This document shows, piece by piece, positions 1 to 8,605 of a stretch of 64,000 bases of DNA. Location: positions 1-64,000 of the forward strand of contig JAYYOR010000021.1 in assembly GCA_036130055.1 (NCBI GenBank), read 5' to 3'. Within the stretch, counting starts at the first letter, position 1. Every line of letters starts with the position of its first letter. Source of the DNA: TMED69 sp036130055. GTDB lineage: Bacteria > Pseudomonadota > Gammaproteobacteria > Ga0077536. Position numbers and translations under genes: made by a program. Under the pieces are notes generated by a model, which was given only the letters and a program-made list of their open reading frames with translations, had not been told where the DNA came from and ran no database searches.

Positions 1-1652
1 TAATTAATTCCGATCGTATCTAGAATTCTTACTGAAACCATGTTTTGTGACCTAGTTAAAGCCTGTCGTAAACGCGTTGGCCCAAAAAAACGACCGCTAT
101 AATTTTCAGGACGCCAAACCTCCTCTTGATCACCGTTATCGAAAACAATTGGTGCATCATTGATAATAGTTGCGGCATTGTAGCCTTTAGCTAAAGCAGC
201 AGAATACAAGAATGGTTTAAAATTTGAGCCAACCTGCCGCCTGGCCTGCACCGCTCGGTTGAATTTGCTCGAACTATAATCGAAACCACCAACTAAAGAC
301 ATAATTGCGCCATTTTTTGGGCTTAAGGAAATAAGAGCACCCTCTACTTCTGGCTCTTGAACTAACTGCCAGCGTGGCTGATCACCCAGGCTTGCATTCA
401 CGGGCGAAAAGCGCTCTATCCTTATAACATCACCAATCTTGAATACTTCGGCCGGAGAGGTTGGTACTCCTCCTAGTGTATCTCTATCAATAAAGGGTCG
501 CGCCCATTTAATGGAGTCATACGAAAGAATGAGTTCTCCGAACTTTTGATTCCATACCGAAATTTGGTTATCCGCCAAATCTGTTATTACAGCAATCTCC
601 ATATCTTTTATATCCCGAAACTCGGATAACGATTTAATCATAGATGAACTTGACAGGAGTTCCTCTTTTTCTATCCGGCCCTCTACACCTCTGTAGCCGT
701 GCCTTTTATCATAGGCGAGCAACCCCTCTTTAATAGCAGCAGTCGCCGATTTTTGTAATTTTGAACTAATCGTAGTGTAAACAGTAAACCCATTCTCATA
801 AGCACTTTCCCCATATCTTTCTAACATCTTTTCCCTCACCATTTCTGCCACGTATGGGGCATAAACCTCAACAGAATGCCCATGCCATCTTGCAGTTATA
901 TCAGAATGATATGCTTCGTCAAACTGCGCACGACTTATCATGTTTAGTTTTAACATCCGTTCTAAAACATAGTTACGACGATTTTTTGCTGCTTTTGGAT
1001 TTGTAATAGGATTGGTTTTGGAGGGAGCTTTAGGCAAACCTGCAATAACCGCCATTTGCTCAAGTGTGAGAGCCTCTGCTTTCTTTCCATAATAAACCTG
1101 AGCAGCAGCGCCTATCCCGTAAGCCCTATGGCCGAGAAAAATTTTATTTAAATAGAGCTCAAGGATTTTTTGCTTGGACAATTCTTGTTCTATTTGGGTA
1201 GCCAATAGCAATTCTTTTATCTTTCTTGTAAATGTTTTTTTTCTAGTAAGATAAAAATTTCGCGCCACCTGCATGGTGATGGTGCTACCTCCTCTGCGCT
1301 TTTGACCTGTTTTTATATATTCCAACCCAGCTCTAATTATTGCTAACCAATCTATTCCAGAGTGTCGATAAAAACTCGCATCTTCGGCTGCTATAAAAGC
1401 CTTCACGAGTAAATCCGGTACATCACTAAGTGGTAAATATTTTCTCCGCTCCTTGCCAAATTCGGCTATTAATCTTTCATCAGATGTATATATTTTCAAA
1501 GGTACTGAAAGTTTTATTTCAGTCAATTTTTCAACAGAAGGAAGATCATCAATCAAAATTCTAAGGAATATGAAAGAAAAAAATATCAGCACCCCAATGA
1601 AAAAAACAAAAACCATTAGAGAGCTTTTTGAGTTTTTTCGATTAAAATCCAT
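1..1652 (-). CDS. mrcA: Penicillin-binding protein 1A (partial, C-terminus beyond left edge)
   Basis: Bifunctional class A PBP: polymerises glycan strands from lipid II and cross-links peptides in the periplasm. The first 550 residues are visible. An N-terminal membrane anchor (about residues 11-31) is followed by a family-51 transglycosylase domain with EDASFYRH (catalytic Glu90), GGSTITMQ and ELYLNKIFLG motifs. An OB-like linker and the start of the transpeptidase domain follow, with SxxK as Ser476-Asn-Phe-Lys479 and SxN as Ser535-Gln-Asn537. The KTG box and stop lie outside the window. Start is ATG at 1650-1652. Divergent to pilM, the usual arrangement in Pseudomonas-type genomes (ponA/pilMNOPQ). 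Confident in family and symbol; the truncation is only the window edge. Confidence 0.95.
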   Translation of the reverse strand, partial: MDFNRKNSKSSLMVFVFFIGVLIFFSFIFLRILIDDLPSVEKLTEIKLSVPLKIYTSDERLIAEFGKERRKYLPLSDVPDLLVKAFIAAEDASFYRHSGIDWLAIIRAGLEYIKTGQKRRGGSTITMQVARNFYLTRKKTFTRKIKELLLATQIEQELSKQKILELYLNKIFLGHRAYGIGAAAQVYYGKKAEALTLEQMAVIAGLPKAPSKTNPITNPKAAKNRRNYVLERMLKLNMISRAQFDEAYHSDITARWHGHSVEVYAPYVAEMVREKMLERYGESAYENGFTVYTTISSKLQKSATAAIKEGLLAYDKRHGYRGVEGRIEKEELLSSSSMIKSLSEFRDIKDMEIAVITDLADNQISVWNQKFGELILSYDSIKWARPFIDRDTLGGVPTSPAEVFKIGDVIRIERFSPVNASLGDQPRWQLVQEPEVEGALISLSPKNGAIMSLVGGFDYSSSKFNRAVQARRQVGSNFKPFLYSAALAKGYNAATIINDAPIVFDNGDQEEVWRPENYSGRFFGPTRLRQALTRSQNMVSVRILDTIGIN

Positions 1653-1668
1653 TTTTTTTAATATCTAA

Positions 1669-1721
1669 ATTTCATTGTTTCTCTTATAAAGAGATATTTC
1701 ACTGTTTCTCTGAAAAGAGAT
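1669..1721. repeat. Two tandem 26-27 bp units, each containing a palindrome
   Basis: Two adjacent units share ATTTCAYTGTTTCTCT and end in AAGAGAT. The first unit (1669-1695) carries the inverted repeat TCTCTTATAAAGAGA at 1680-1694. The second (1696-1721) carries TCTCTGAAAAGAGA at 1707-1720. The spacing (27 bases, about 2.5 helical turns) and the symmetry look like paired operator sites, or two small RNA hairpins in a leader. They lie between divergent mrcA and pilM. The function is not known to me. Confidence 0.55.
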
Positions 1722-1741
1722 GAAGTTACCTCACATTTACT

Positions 1742-1747
1742 ATTATA
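1742..1747 (-). promoter_or_regulatory. Candidate -10 box for mrcA
   Basis: A perfect TATAAT on the minus strand, about 90 bases upstream of the mrcA ATG, in the divergent mrcA/pilM spacer. I see no good -35 at 16-18 bases, so the promoter call is tentative. If it is used, the tandem palindromes at 1669-1721 would fall in the mrcA leader. Confidence 0.3.
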
Positions 1748-1798
1748 GTCTAAACCAGTGTGATACCATTTTTAAATTAATTTTATTTTAAAATATCG

Positions 1799-2929
1799 AT
1801 GTTAAAAATTAATAAAAAACTAGCTTCTCTTAGAAATTATCCATTAAAAGAAAAACTAGAAAATCTTTCAAGTTTTAATTTCTTTGAAGGAAAGAAACAG
1901 CCTATTTTAGGGATTGATATCAGCTCCAGTTCGGTTAAAATCGTATCACTTTCTAAGAAAGAAAACGAATATAATCTTGACGGGTATTCAATAAAACCAA
2001 TCCCTACAGGTTCAATAGTTGACGGGAATATTGCTGAAATCGAATCACTTGGTGCGGTAATAACGGATGCGCTTAATGAGTGCGAATCCGATTTAAAACA
2101 GGCTGCCTGTTGCATCACTAACTCTAAAATAATAACTAAAAACATCAATTTACCGGCATCTATCCCAGAAACCGAGCTCGAAGGTCAAGTTCAAACCGAA
2201 ATGACGAAACATATTCCTTATGCCTTAGAGGAAATAAATCTTGATTTTCAATTGAATAGGCAAATTAACGAGGACACAAATGAATTTACAGTAATTGCTA
2301 CAAAAAGTGAAAATATAGACTCGTTAATTGCGGTTTTAGAGTCTGCCGGATTGATAGCAAAGATAATTGATGTTGAGATATATGCTATAGAGAATGCGCT
2401 TAATTTCATCTCCAGCATAGACAAAAACTTCTCGATTGATAGAGTGCTAGGAGTTATAGATATTGGAATTTCTGCAACAAAACTTTCAGTTCTGGAAAAC
2501 GGCAAATTAACCTACACCCGGGAACAAACCTTTGGCGGGAAACAATTGCTAAACGAACTGCAAAGAAGTCTTGGACTTTCTTTAAAAGATTCAAGGGAAT
2601 TTTTAAGGAATGGAGAGGCGCTGGACGAAGGACGGCAATCAATAAAAGAGAACTTCATGAATTCAGCCGCGCAGGAAATCGAAAGAGCTCTTCAGCTCTT
2701 TTACTCGTCAGAGAATGCAACCAGAATTGATAATATAGTTTTGGCTGGTGGATTCTCGTCAATGGAAGGGATCGTTCAAAAAATAACAGCTGGCTCTGAA
2801 ACACAAGCTTTTGTGATTAGCCCTTTTTCAGGAATAGAAATAGGAAATAGAATAGAGAAATCTAGACTAAAAAATGACCAACCAGCACTCTTGACAGCAA
2901 TGGGTTTAGCAATAAGAGGGTTTGAGTGA
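1799..2929 (+). CDS. pilM: Type IV pilus assembly ATPase-fold protein PilM
   Basis: Cytoplasmic actin/FtsA-like protein that binds the N-terminus of PilN and links the inner-membrane alignment complex to the pilus motor. Its 376 residues match the family length. The actin-like phosphate-binding segment LGIDISSSSVKIV is near residues 38-50, and the second nucleotide-binding signature (GVIDIGISATKLSV, then VLAGGFSSMEG) is in the C-terminal half. First gene of pilMNOPQ. Its TGA stop overlaps the pilN ATG by one base, implying translational coupling. Start is ATG at 1799; no strong ribosome-binding site is visible upstream. Confidence 0.95.
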   Translation: MLKINKKLASLRNYPLKEKLENLSSFNFFEGKKQPILGIDISSSSVKIVSLSKKENEYNLDGYSIKPIPTGSIVDGNIAEIESLGAVITDALNECESDLKQAACCITNSKIITKNINLPASIPETELEGQVQTEMTKHIPYALEEINLDFQLNRQINEDTNEFTVIATKSENIDSLIAVLESAGLIAKIIDVEIYAIENALNFISSIDKNFSIDRVLGVIDIGISATKLSVLENGKLTYTREQTFGGKQLLNELQRSLGLSLKDSREFLRNGEALDEGRQSIKENFMNSAAQEIERALQLFYSSENATRIDNIVLAGGFSSMEGIVQKITAGSETQAFVISPFSGIEIGNRIEKSRLKNDQPALLTAMGLAIRGFE

Positions 2930-3516
2930 TGAGAGAATTTAACTTGCTACCTTGGCGGTCTGAATTACGCGAAAAACGTAAACGTGAATATCTTACCTTG
3001 CTCGGAACAAGCGCAATAACAAGTCTCATTATCATTGCACTAATACACTGGGTTTATTTCCTAAAATTACAAAATCAAAATGAAAGGAACGATTTCTTAA
3101 ATAACCAAATAAAAATACTCGACAGGCAAATCGTAGAGATAAAGGAACTCGAAAAAAAAAGGGCAAATCTAATAGCAAGAATGACAACAGTTGAAGAATT
3201 ACAAACCAGTCGGCATATGACTGTTAAATTGTTTGATGAAATCAGCCGCACAATTCCTGATGGTGTCTATTTAACCGACATGAATTACAAACTAGATAAA
3301 TCTAGTCAGGATATCGAAGATATTAAAGTTGACGCAAGCATTACAGGTATAGCTCAATCAAATGCAAGAGTTTCACACCTTATGAGAAATATTAAAAGTT
3401 CAGATTGGCTAAGCGAACCCGTTTTAAAAGTAATTGAAACCAAATCAAAAGAAGGAAAAAGGCAATCTGAATTTATTCTTACGTTCAAAGTAAAAACGCC
3501 GGAAGGGACTAAGTAG
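2929..3516 (+). CDS. pilN: Type IV pilus alignment protein PilN
   Basis: Bitopic inner-membrane protein that pairs with PilO and binds PilM through its short cytoplasmic N-terminus. The hallmark N-terminus MREFNLLPWR is present. A single membrane segment spans about residues 25-45, followed by a coiled coil (about 50-85) and a ferredoxin-like periplasmic domain. I chose the ATG at 2929, which overlaps the pilM stop (TGATG), over a GTG one codon earlier, because it gives the family N-terminus exactly. 195 residues. The stop directly abuts the pilO ATG. Confidence 0.93.
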   Translation: MREFNLLPWRSELREKRKREYLTLLGTSAITSLIIIALIHWVYFLKLQNQNERNDFLNNQIKILDRQIVEIKELEKKRANLIARMTTVEELQTSRHMTVKLFDEISRTIPDGVYLTDMNYKLDKSSQDIEDIKVDASITGIAQSNARVSHLMRNIKSSDWLSEPVLKVIETKSKEGKRQSEFILTFKVKTPEGTK

Positions 3517-4122
3517 ATGGAATTCAATTTAAATGATTTTAAAAATCTTGATACCGAGAATATAGGCGAATGGCCTCCCACGGTAAAGCTTTGTGGAATA
3601 ATTATAATATTCCTATTAATTGGATTTTTAGGTTGGCAATATGACTTAAAAAACATGGAGGGCAAGGTCGAACAGGCGAAAAGAAAAGAAATTGAGCTAA
3701 GAAATTCTTTTGAATTTAAACAACAAAAAGCAGCAAATTTACCTGCACTAAAACAGCAACTAAAAGATATTGAAGAAACTTTCGGGGATTTGTTAAAGCG
3801 TCTGCCTAGTAAATCTGAAATAGGTGAATTGCTAGTAGACATCTCTCAACAAGGCCTAGGAGCAGGACTTGAATTCGAGCTCTTTAAACCTGGTGACGAG
3901 CAACCACGTGACTTCTATGCCGAAGTTCCAATTGAAATTAAAGTAATTGGTTCTTATCACCAGTTTGGTAATTTTATAAGTGGGGTTTCTGACCTACCAA
4001 GGATTGTTACTAATAACAAACTAGTTATTTATCGAGACAAAAAAGAAGGTGAGATGATTCTAGAAACGGTTGCTAAAACCTATCGTTATCTCGATGAAGG
4101 GGAGACTGATGAAGCAAAATAA
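3517..4122 (+). CDS. pilO: Type IV pilus alignment protein PilO
   Basis: Inner-membrane partner of PilN. The PilN/PilO heterodimer recruits PilP and couples the motor complex to the outer-membrane secretin. The 201 residues show a short cytoplasmic tail (ending near WPPTVK), one membrane segment at about residues 24-42, a coiled coil over about 45-90, and a C-terminal periplasmic domain with the PilO-type GLxFELFKPG and PIEIKVIGSYHQFGNFI stretches. It starts immediately after the pilN stop and overlaps pilP by 14 bases. Confidence 0.93.
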   Translation: MEFNLNDFKNLDTENIGEWPPTVKLCGIIIIFLLIGFLGWQYDLKNMEGKVEQAKRKEIELRNSFEFKQQKAANLPALKQQLKDIEETFGDLLKRLPSKSEIGELLVDISQQGLGAGLEFELFKPGDEQPRDFYAEVPIEIKVIGSYHQFGNFISGVSDLPRIVTNNKLVIYRDKKEGEMILETVAKTYRYLDEGETDEAK

Positions 4123-4705
4123 AAGCGTTTTCTATAGTAAAACAAAATACAATTTGTCTTTAGTCGTTAATTTTTTTCTTTTTGCTTTAGTTTTGTTTTT
4201 GTCTGGATGCGGTGATAAAGAAATGGCCGAGCTACAAAAATACACAGAAAATACCCTTGCAAAACCTGGACGTCCAGTGGAACCTCTGCCTCCGATTAAA
4301 CCCTATGTTCGCCATCTCTACACAGCAGAAAAAGAAGGGCTACGGGACCCTTTTGAACCATTTTTCTTCGGAATTTCCGGGGGAGAATCTCCCGAATCAC
4401 TTAAAGACAACGGACAAGATCGCTATACGCAAGAGATACTTACGCATAATAAAGAGGAGTTGGAATATTTTGAATTAGATAGCCTGAGAATGGTTGGGAC
4501 ATTGGAGGAATCGGGTAAATTATGGGGTATAATTAGGGACCAAGATGGCCTTGTCTATAAAGTATCAAGAGGGAATTACATGGGTCGTAATTACGGTAAA
4601 ATAGAGAGAATCAGCGAAGGGGAAATTAGTTTACGAGAAATCATACAAAGCCCTGGCGGAAAATGGGCAGAAAGAACTGCGAGATTATCACTTGAGGAAG
4701 AATAA
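4109..4705 (+). CDS. pilP: Type IV pilus lipoprotein PilP
   Basis: Lipoprotein that bridges PilNO to the N-domains of the secretin PilQ. A hydrophobic signal (about residues 14-31) ends in the lipobox LSGC, so the mature protein would begin at that cysteine. RDPFEPFF and the C-terminal beta domain (LRMVGTLEESGKLWGIIRDQDGLVYKVSRGNYMG) are typical of PilP. Start ATG at 4109 has a good AAGGGGAG ribosome-binding site inside the pilO end. A longer in-frame start at 4070 is possible but would put extra residues ahead of the signal peptide. 198 residues. Confidence 0.92.
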   Translation: MKQNKSVFYSKTKYNLSLVVNFFLFALVLFLSGCGDKEMAELQKYTENTLAKPGRPVEPLPPIKPYVRHLYTAEKEGLRDPFEPFFFGISGGESPESLKDNGQDRYTQEILTHNKEELEYFELDSLRMVGTLEESGKLWGIIRDQDGLVYKVSRGNYMGRNYGKIERISEGEISLREIIQSPGGKWAERTARLSLEEE

Positions 4706-4720
4706 TAGGAGAGAATTCGG

Positions 4721-6793
4721 ATGATTAGTGAGCAAAATCGTTTATATACTGTATTAACTTTAACAGTATTACTGTCTTCAAGCCAGACCTTTGCAGAAAA
4801 TTTAATAAAAGATATAGAATTCAATAAAACTGAATTAGGTTCGGAAATTATTATTTTAAAAAGCGGTTCCAACCAAGAGGAGCCTAAAATTTTTACTACT
4901 CAAACACCGGCAACCATCGCAATTGATTTCCACAACACGCGCCTCGCACTTGACAATAACCGAATAGAAATAGGTGAGAAAAACATACGAAATGTAATCG
5001 CCGTAGAAACCCAAAAAAAATCAAGGGTTATAGTAGATTTAAAAAGCTTAGCTCCTTATGAAGTTAAGAATACGAATAATAAGACTTATTTGTTAGTCTC
5101 AAATTCGGAACTGGAAGAACCCAACACCTACAACTCAATGCAGGGGGCTGCGTCAATTGATAAAATTGATTTTGAAATAACCAAAGACGGGAAAAGCAGA
5201 GTAATTATAGATCTTTCGCAAGCTGATGTAGATATCGATATAGCTGAGGCAGGAAATAATATTAATGTGAAATTACCCGGGCTCAAAGTGTCTAAAAATT
5301 TAGCGCGCGAAATCGACGTTTCAGATTTAAATGGTCAAGTTATATTGATTGCCCTGCAAAAAGCTAACGAAGATGCTCCATTATTGAAGATATACAACAA
5401 ATCAAAATCAGAATTTTCGACTTATCAGACCGATAAACAGCTAGTGATTGAAGTTGAGCCGAAACTAAAAAATGAGTTAGAGGTGGAAAGCATTCAAAGT
5501 GAATTTACTGGCGAAAAATTATCTTTAAACTTTCAAGATATTGAAGTTAGGGCAATACTTCAGCTCCTAGCTGATTTTACCGACAAAAATCTAGTTGCCA
5601 GTGACTCAGTAGGTGGCAGTCTGACCCTTCGTCTAAAAAACGTTCCCTGGGACCAAGCCCTTGATATTATTTTGAAAGCGAGGGGTCTTGGTAAGCGCGA
5701 GGTAGGCAACGTTATGATGGTAGCCCCGCAAGAAGAGCTGACCGCTCGTGAAAGACTAGAAATGGAGAGTAAGCAACAATACTTAGAACTTAGTCCTTTA
5801 AAAACTGAATTTATTCAAGTCAATTATGCAAAAGCCTCTGATATGGCAAGTATTATTAAAGACGAAGCAAATAATCTTATTTCTGAGCGGGGCAATGTGA
5901 GCGTTGACGAAAGGACTAATACCTTGTTAGTTCAAGAAACCAGTGAATATCTAAAAGAAATAAAAACAATTCTAAAAGCATTAGATATCCCTGTGAAACA
6001 AGTGCAAATCGAATCGAAAATTGTGATCGCAAATGATGACTTTTCTAGAGGACTCGGTGTAAAACTTGGCTATAGCTTACGAACGTCTCCATTAGTCTTA
6101 GACGGTGCCAAAACAAATAACAGTGTAATTGTGGGTGGTGGTATTGGCGGCGACACCGCGGTTTCTACAGGAACTGGATTTCTCAATGCTGATAATTCGT
6201 CAACTCCTCAGGAAAACTATCAGGTATCTTTACCAATAACTTCGCCGACCGGCGCTCTAAAAATGTTTGTCGGAAGACAAGGTAGCTATCTACTTAATTT
6301 AGAATTACAGGCAGCTCAGGCGGAAGGAAAAGGGGAAATTATCTCATCACCCACAGTCATAACAGCTAATCAAAGAGAAGCAACTATCGAATCAGGAACC
6401 GAAATTCCCTACCTTGAAGCCTCTTCGAGTGGAGCAACATCCGTAGCCTTTAAAAAGGCTGTTTTGAGTTTGAAAGTAACCCCTCAAATAACACCTGACA
6501 AAAGAATAATTATGGATTTACGTGTTAATAAGGATTCAGTAGGGACTATCTTTTCGGGTATACCAAGTATAGATACTAACAATCTTATTACTCAAGTTCT
6601 TGTAGAAGATGGAGAAACCGTGGTTCTCGGCGGAGTATATGAAACCACAGATACAAATAACAGAGGCTCAATACCTCTGCTAGGCGACATTCCGATGTTA
6701 GGGGTTCTTTTCAGAAACAAAACAAAAACTCAAAAGAAAAAAGAACTTCTCGTTTTTATTACACCACAAATAATAGATCAAACTTCTAAATAG
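4721..6793 (+). CDS. pilQ: Type IV pilus secretin PilQ
   Basis: Outer-membrane secretin through which the pilus, and in competent species DNA, passes. It has an N-terminal signal peptide (cleavage near residue 25, TFA-EN) and two AMIN-type peptidoglycan-binding repeats (about 30-130 and 145-245). These are followed by an STN/N0 domain (about 268-340), a secretin N1 domain (about 365-430) and the C-terminal secretin barrel (about 500-688) with VPLLGDIPxLG-like GSIPLLGDIPMLGVLFR. The 690 residues match the family. Start ATG has an AGGAGA site eight bases upstream. Last gene of pilMNOPQ. Confidence 0.95.
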   Translation: MISEQNRLYTVLTLTVLLSSSQTFAENLIKDIEFNKTELGSEIIILKSGSNQEEPKIFTTQTPATIAIDFHNTRLALDNNRIEIGEKNIRNVIAVETQKKSRVIVDLKSLAPYEVKNTNNKTYLLVSNSELEEPNTYNSMQGAASIDKIDFEITKDGKSRVIIDLSQADVDIDIAEAGNNINVKLPGLKVSKNLAREIDVSDLNGQVILIALQKANEDAPLLKIYNKSKSEFSTYQTDKQLVIEVEPKLKNELEVESIQSEFTGEKLSLNFQDIEVRAILQLLADFTDKNLVASDSVGGSLTLRLKNVPWDQALDIILKARGLGKREVGNVMMVAPQEELTARERLEMESKQQYLELSPLKTEFIQVNYAKASDMASIIKDEANNLISERGNVSVDERTNTLLVQETSEYLKEIKTILKALDIPVKQVQIESKIVIANDDFSRGLGVKLGYSLRTSPLVLDGAKTNNSVIVGGGIGGDTAVSTGTGFLNADNSSTPQENYQVSLPITSPTGALKMFVGRQGSYLLNLELQAAQAEGKGEIISSPTVITANQREATIESGTEIPYLEASSSGATSVAFKKAVLSLKVTPQITPDKRIIMDLRVNKDSVGTIFSGIPSIDTNNLITQVLVEDGETVVLGGVYETTDTNNRGSIPLLGDIPMLGVLFRNKTKTQKKKELLVFITPQIIDQTSK

Positions 6794-6824
6794 TAACCAT
6801 ATTAATGATAAAGATTAGTAACTC

Positions 6825-7355
6825 GTGAGCAGAACAATATCTCAACGTTACTCTTTAATCGGCCCAATGGGCGCTGGCAAAACAACCGTTGGTATGAGTT
6901 TATCCTCAGCTTTGAACTATAAATTTATTGACATGGACAAAGAAATTGAAAGGAGTACTGGAGCCGAAATTTCTTTGATTTTTGAAAAAGAGGGCGAAGC
7001 AGGGTTTAGAAAGAGAGAGAAAAGACTACTGGATAGTCTTCTGACCAAAACGTGTATAGTTATCTCTACAGGAGGTGGGATTATTACGGACCATCAAAAT
7101 CGAGAAGCTTTAAAAAAAACCACTACTGTAATTTACCTACAATGCGATCCAATGACCAGCTTAAGCAGAACAAAAAATGATCGGAAGAGACCATTACTCC
7201 AAAACTCGGATCCTTTGAGTAAACTAGAAGAACTTTTTAAGGTAAGAGAAAATTTTTACTTTGAAACAGCTCACCACACTATCAATGTTAATAATCTATC
7301 TTCAAAAGCCGTTTTAACAAAAATTTTAAAAACGTTACAAAATGGAAATAGTTAA
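6825..7355 (+). CDS. aroK: Shikimate kinase
   Basis: Phosphorylates shikimate at the 3-hydroxyl with ATP in the chorismate pathway; cytosolic. Visible motifs are the P-loop GPMGAGKT (residues 13-20), the shikimate/Mg-binding IDMDKEIE (Asp36, Asp38), FRKRE (Arg62), STGGG (81-85) and the lid RKRPLL. 176 residues, normal length. It begins with GTG; a stop two codons upstream excludes a longer form. It overlaps aroB by 14 bases, the usual aroKB pair downstream of pilQ in gammaproteobacteria. Confidence 0.94.
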   Translation: MSRTISQRYSLIGPMGAGKTTVGMSLSSALNYKFIDMDKEIERSTGAEISLIFEKEGEAGFRKREKRLLDSLLTKTCIVISTGGGIITDHQNREALKKTTTVIYLQCDPMTSLSRTKNDRKRPLLQNSDPLSKLEELFKVRENFYFETAHHTINVNNLSSKAVLTKILKTLQNGNS

Positions 7356-8412
7356 AGTCACGTTATCAAACAATGAGTATGAAATTCTAATTGGGGATGG
7401 AGTTATAGAATCTTTATCGTCAATGAAAGAAATTTTTAAGTCAAAAAAAATTTTAGTACTTACTGACAAAAATATCGCAACACTATACAACGACAAAATA
7501 CAGAAGTTTATTAATCCACGAAATCACTTTAAATACGTTCTTGATCCTGGTGAAGAACAAAAAAATTTATATAACTTTGAACGCATTCTTGAATTTATGT
7601 TAACTAAAAATTTTGATAGAGACTCGTTAATTGTCGCTTTTGGTGGAGGGGTTATAGGAGACTTAGGGGGATTTGTTGCTTCCTGTTATCAAAGAGGAAT
7701 TAATGTTATACAAATTCCAACAACATTATTAGCCCAAGTTGATTCATCTGTTGGAGGAAAAACAGCTGTTAACCATGTATTAGGAAAAAACATGATTGGC
7801 ACCTTTCATCAGCCGTTAAGAGTAATTTGCGACGTTTCTTTTCTAGAAACACTTCCACAGAGGGAATACATATCTGGGATCGCCGAAATAATAAAATATG
7901 GCGTAATAGGCGATTTAAAATTTTTTAACTGGTTAGAACAGAATACTAGCAAATTATTAAGACGAGATAGCCAAACTCTCAAATACGCAGTAAAACGCTC
8001 ATGCGAGAACAAAAAAGATATAGTCAATGAAGATGAAAAAGAAAAAGGGAAACGGGCATTACTTAATTTTGGACATACATTTGGTCATGCGGTGGAAAAT
8101 CTTACCGGCTATAACACCTGGCTACATGGGGAGGCAGTTTCCATAGGAATGTGCATGGCCGCTAAATTATCAAAAGACCTAGGACTGATAGATCAAGAAT
8201 CATCTGAGCGGGTTATAAATTTATTAAAAAAATACGGCCTCCCAGTAAAAAGCGATTCATTGTTCGATGTAAAAAAATTTCTTGATGTAATGTCACTTGA
8301 TAAGAAAAATCACGACGGTAAAATTAACTTAATTCTTTTAAACGACCTAGGGTTTGCGGTAAAAAAGTCGGATATACCAACTAAAATGATAGTAGGGGTA
8401 ATTAACGGCTGA
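7342..8412 (+). CDS. aroB: 3-dehydroquinate synthase
   Basis: NAD- and metal-dependent conversion of DAHP to 3-dehydroquinate, second step of the shikimate pathway. The NAD-binding segment (FGGGVIGDLGGFVASCYQRG), the PTTLLAQVDSSVGGKTAVNH region, and metal ligands in SGIAEIIKYG (Glu), FGHTFGHAVE (His) and LHGEAVSIGM (His) are present. 356 residues, family length. Starts within the end of aroK. In many gammaproteobacteria a SPOR protein (damX) follows; here 193 non-coding bases lead to gltB instead. Confidence 0.95.
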   Translation: MEIVKVTLSNNEYEILIGDGVIESLSSMKEIFKSKKILVLTDKNIATLYNDKIQKFINPRNHFKYVLDPGEEQKNLYNFERILEFMLTKNFDRDSLIVAFGGGVIGDLGGFVASCYQRGINVIQIPTTLLAQVDSSVGGKTAVNHVLGKNMIGTFHQPLRVICDVSFLETLPQREYISGIAEIIKYGVIGDLKFFNWLEQNTSKLLRRDSQTLKYAVKRSCENKKDIVNEDEKEKGKRALLNFGHTFGHAVENLTGYNTWLHGEAVSIGMCMAAKLSKDLGLIDQESSERVINLLKKYGLPVKSDSLFDVKKFLDVMSLDKKNHDGKINLILLNDLGFAVKKSDIPTKMIVGVING

Positions 8413-8538
8413 AATCAAAAAATAGAAAATCATGTTATTTAGCTTCATTTCATAGCAATTAATGACTTTATTAGATAGATTGTTTCGATTTTAGCAAGTT
8501 AACATCAATGAAAGATGGCGACACCTGCGTTTAATTAG

Positions 8539-8544
8539 TATAAT
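8539..8544 (+). promoter_or_regulatory. Candidate -10 box for gltBD
   Basis: Perfect TATAAT (AGTATAATG context) 61 bases before the gltB ATG, in the only sizeable spacer of this operon region (8413-8605). No convincing -35 is present at 16-18 bases. An inverted repeat, TATTACG(8)CGTAATA at 8553-8574, starts eight bases downstream and would cover the expected transcription start, a common operator position. The rest of the spacer shows no gene or terminator that I can support. Confidence 0.4.
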
Positions 8545-8552
8545 GTGTTCTA

Positions 8553-8574
8553 TATTACGTTTTTCTTCGTAATA
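8553..8574. repeat. Inverted repeat at the putative gltB transcription start
   Basis: Two perfect 7-base arms, TATTACG and CGTAATA, separated by an 8-base pyrimidine-rich loop. It sits just downstream of the TATAAT at 8539 and 31 bases before gltB. It could be an operator half-site pair or a small leader hairpin. A chance match in AT-rich DNA cannot be excluded. Confidence 0.35.
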
Positions 8575-8605
8575 AGTCTGAATTACTCTGGAGAACACTC
8601 TATCG

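Noticed and set aside
3354..3842. 162-codon open frame on the minus strand across pilN/pilO
   Set aside because: Antisense to two clearly identified genes; its translation is a Ser/Phe-rich shadow with no recognisable domain.
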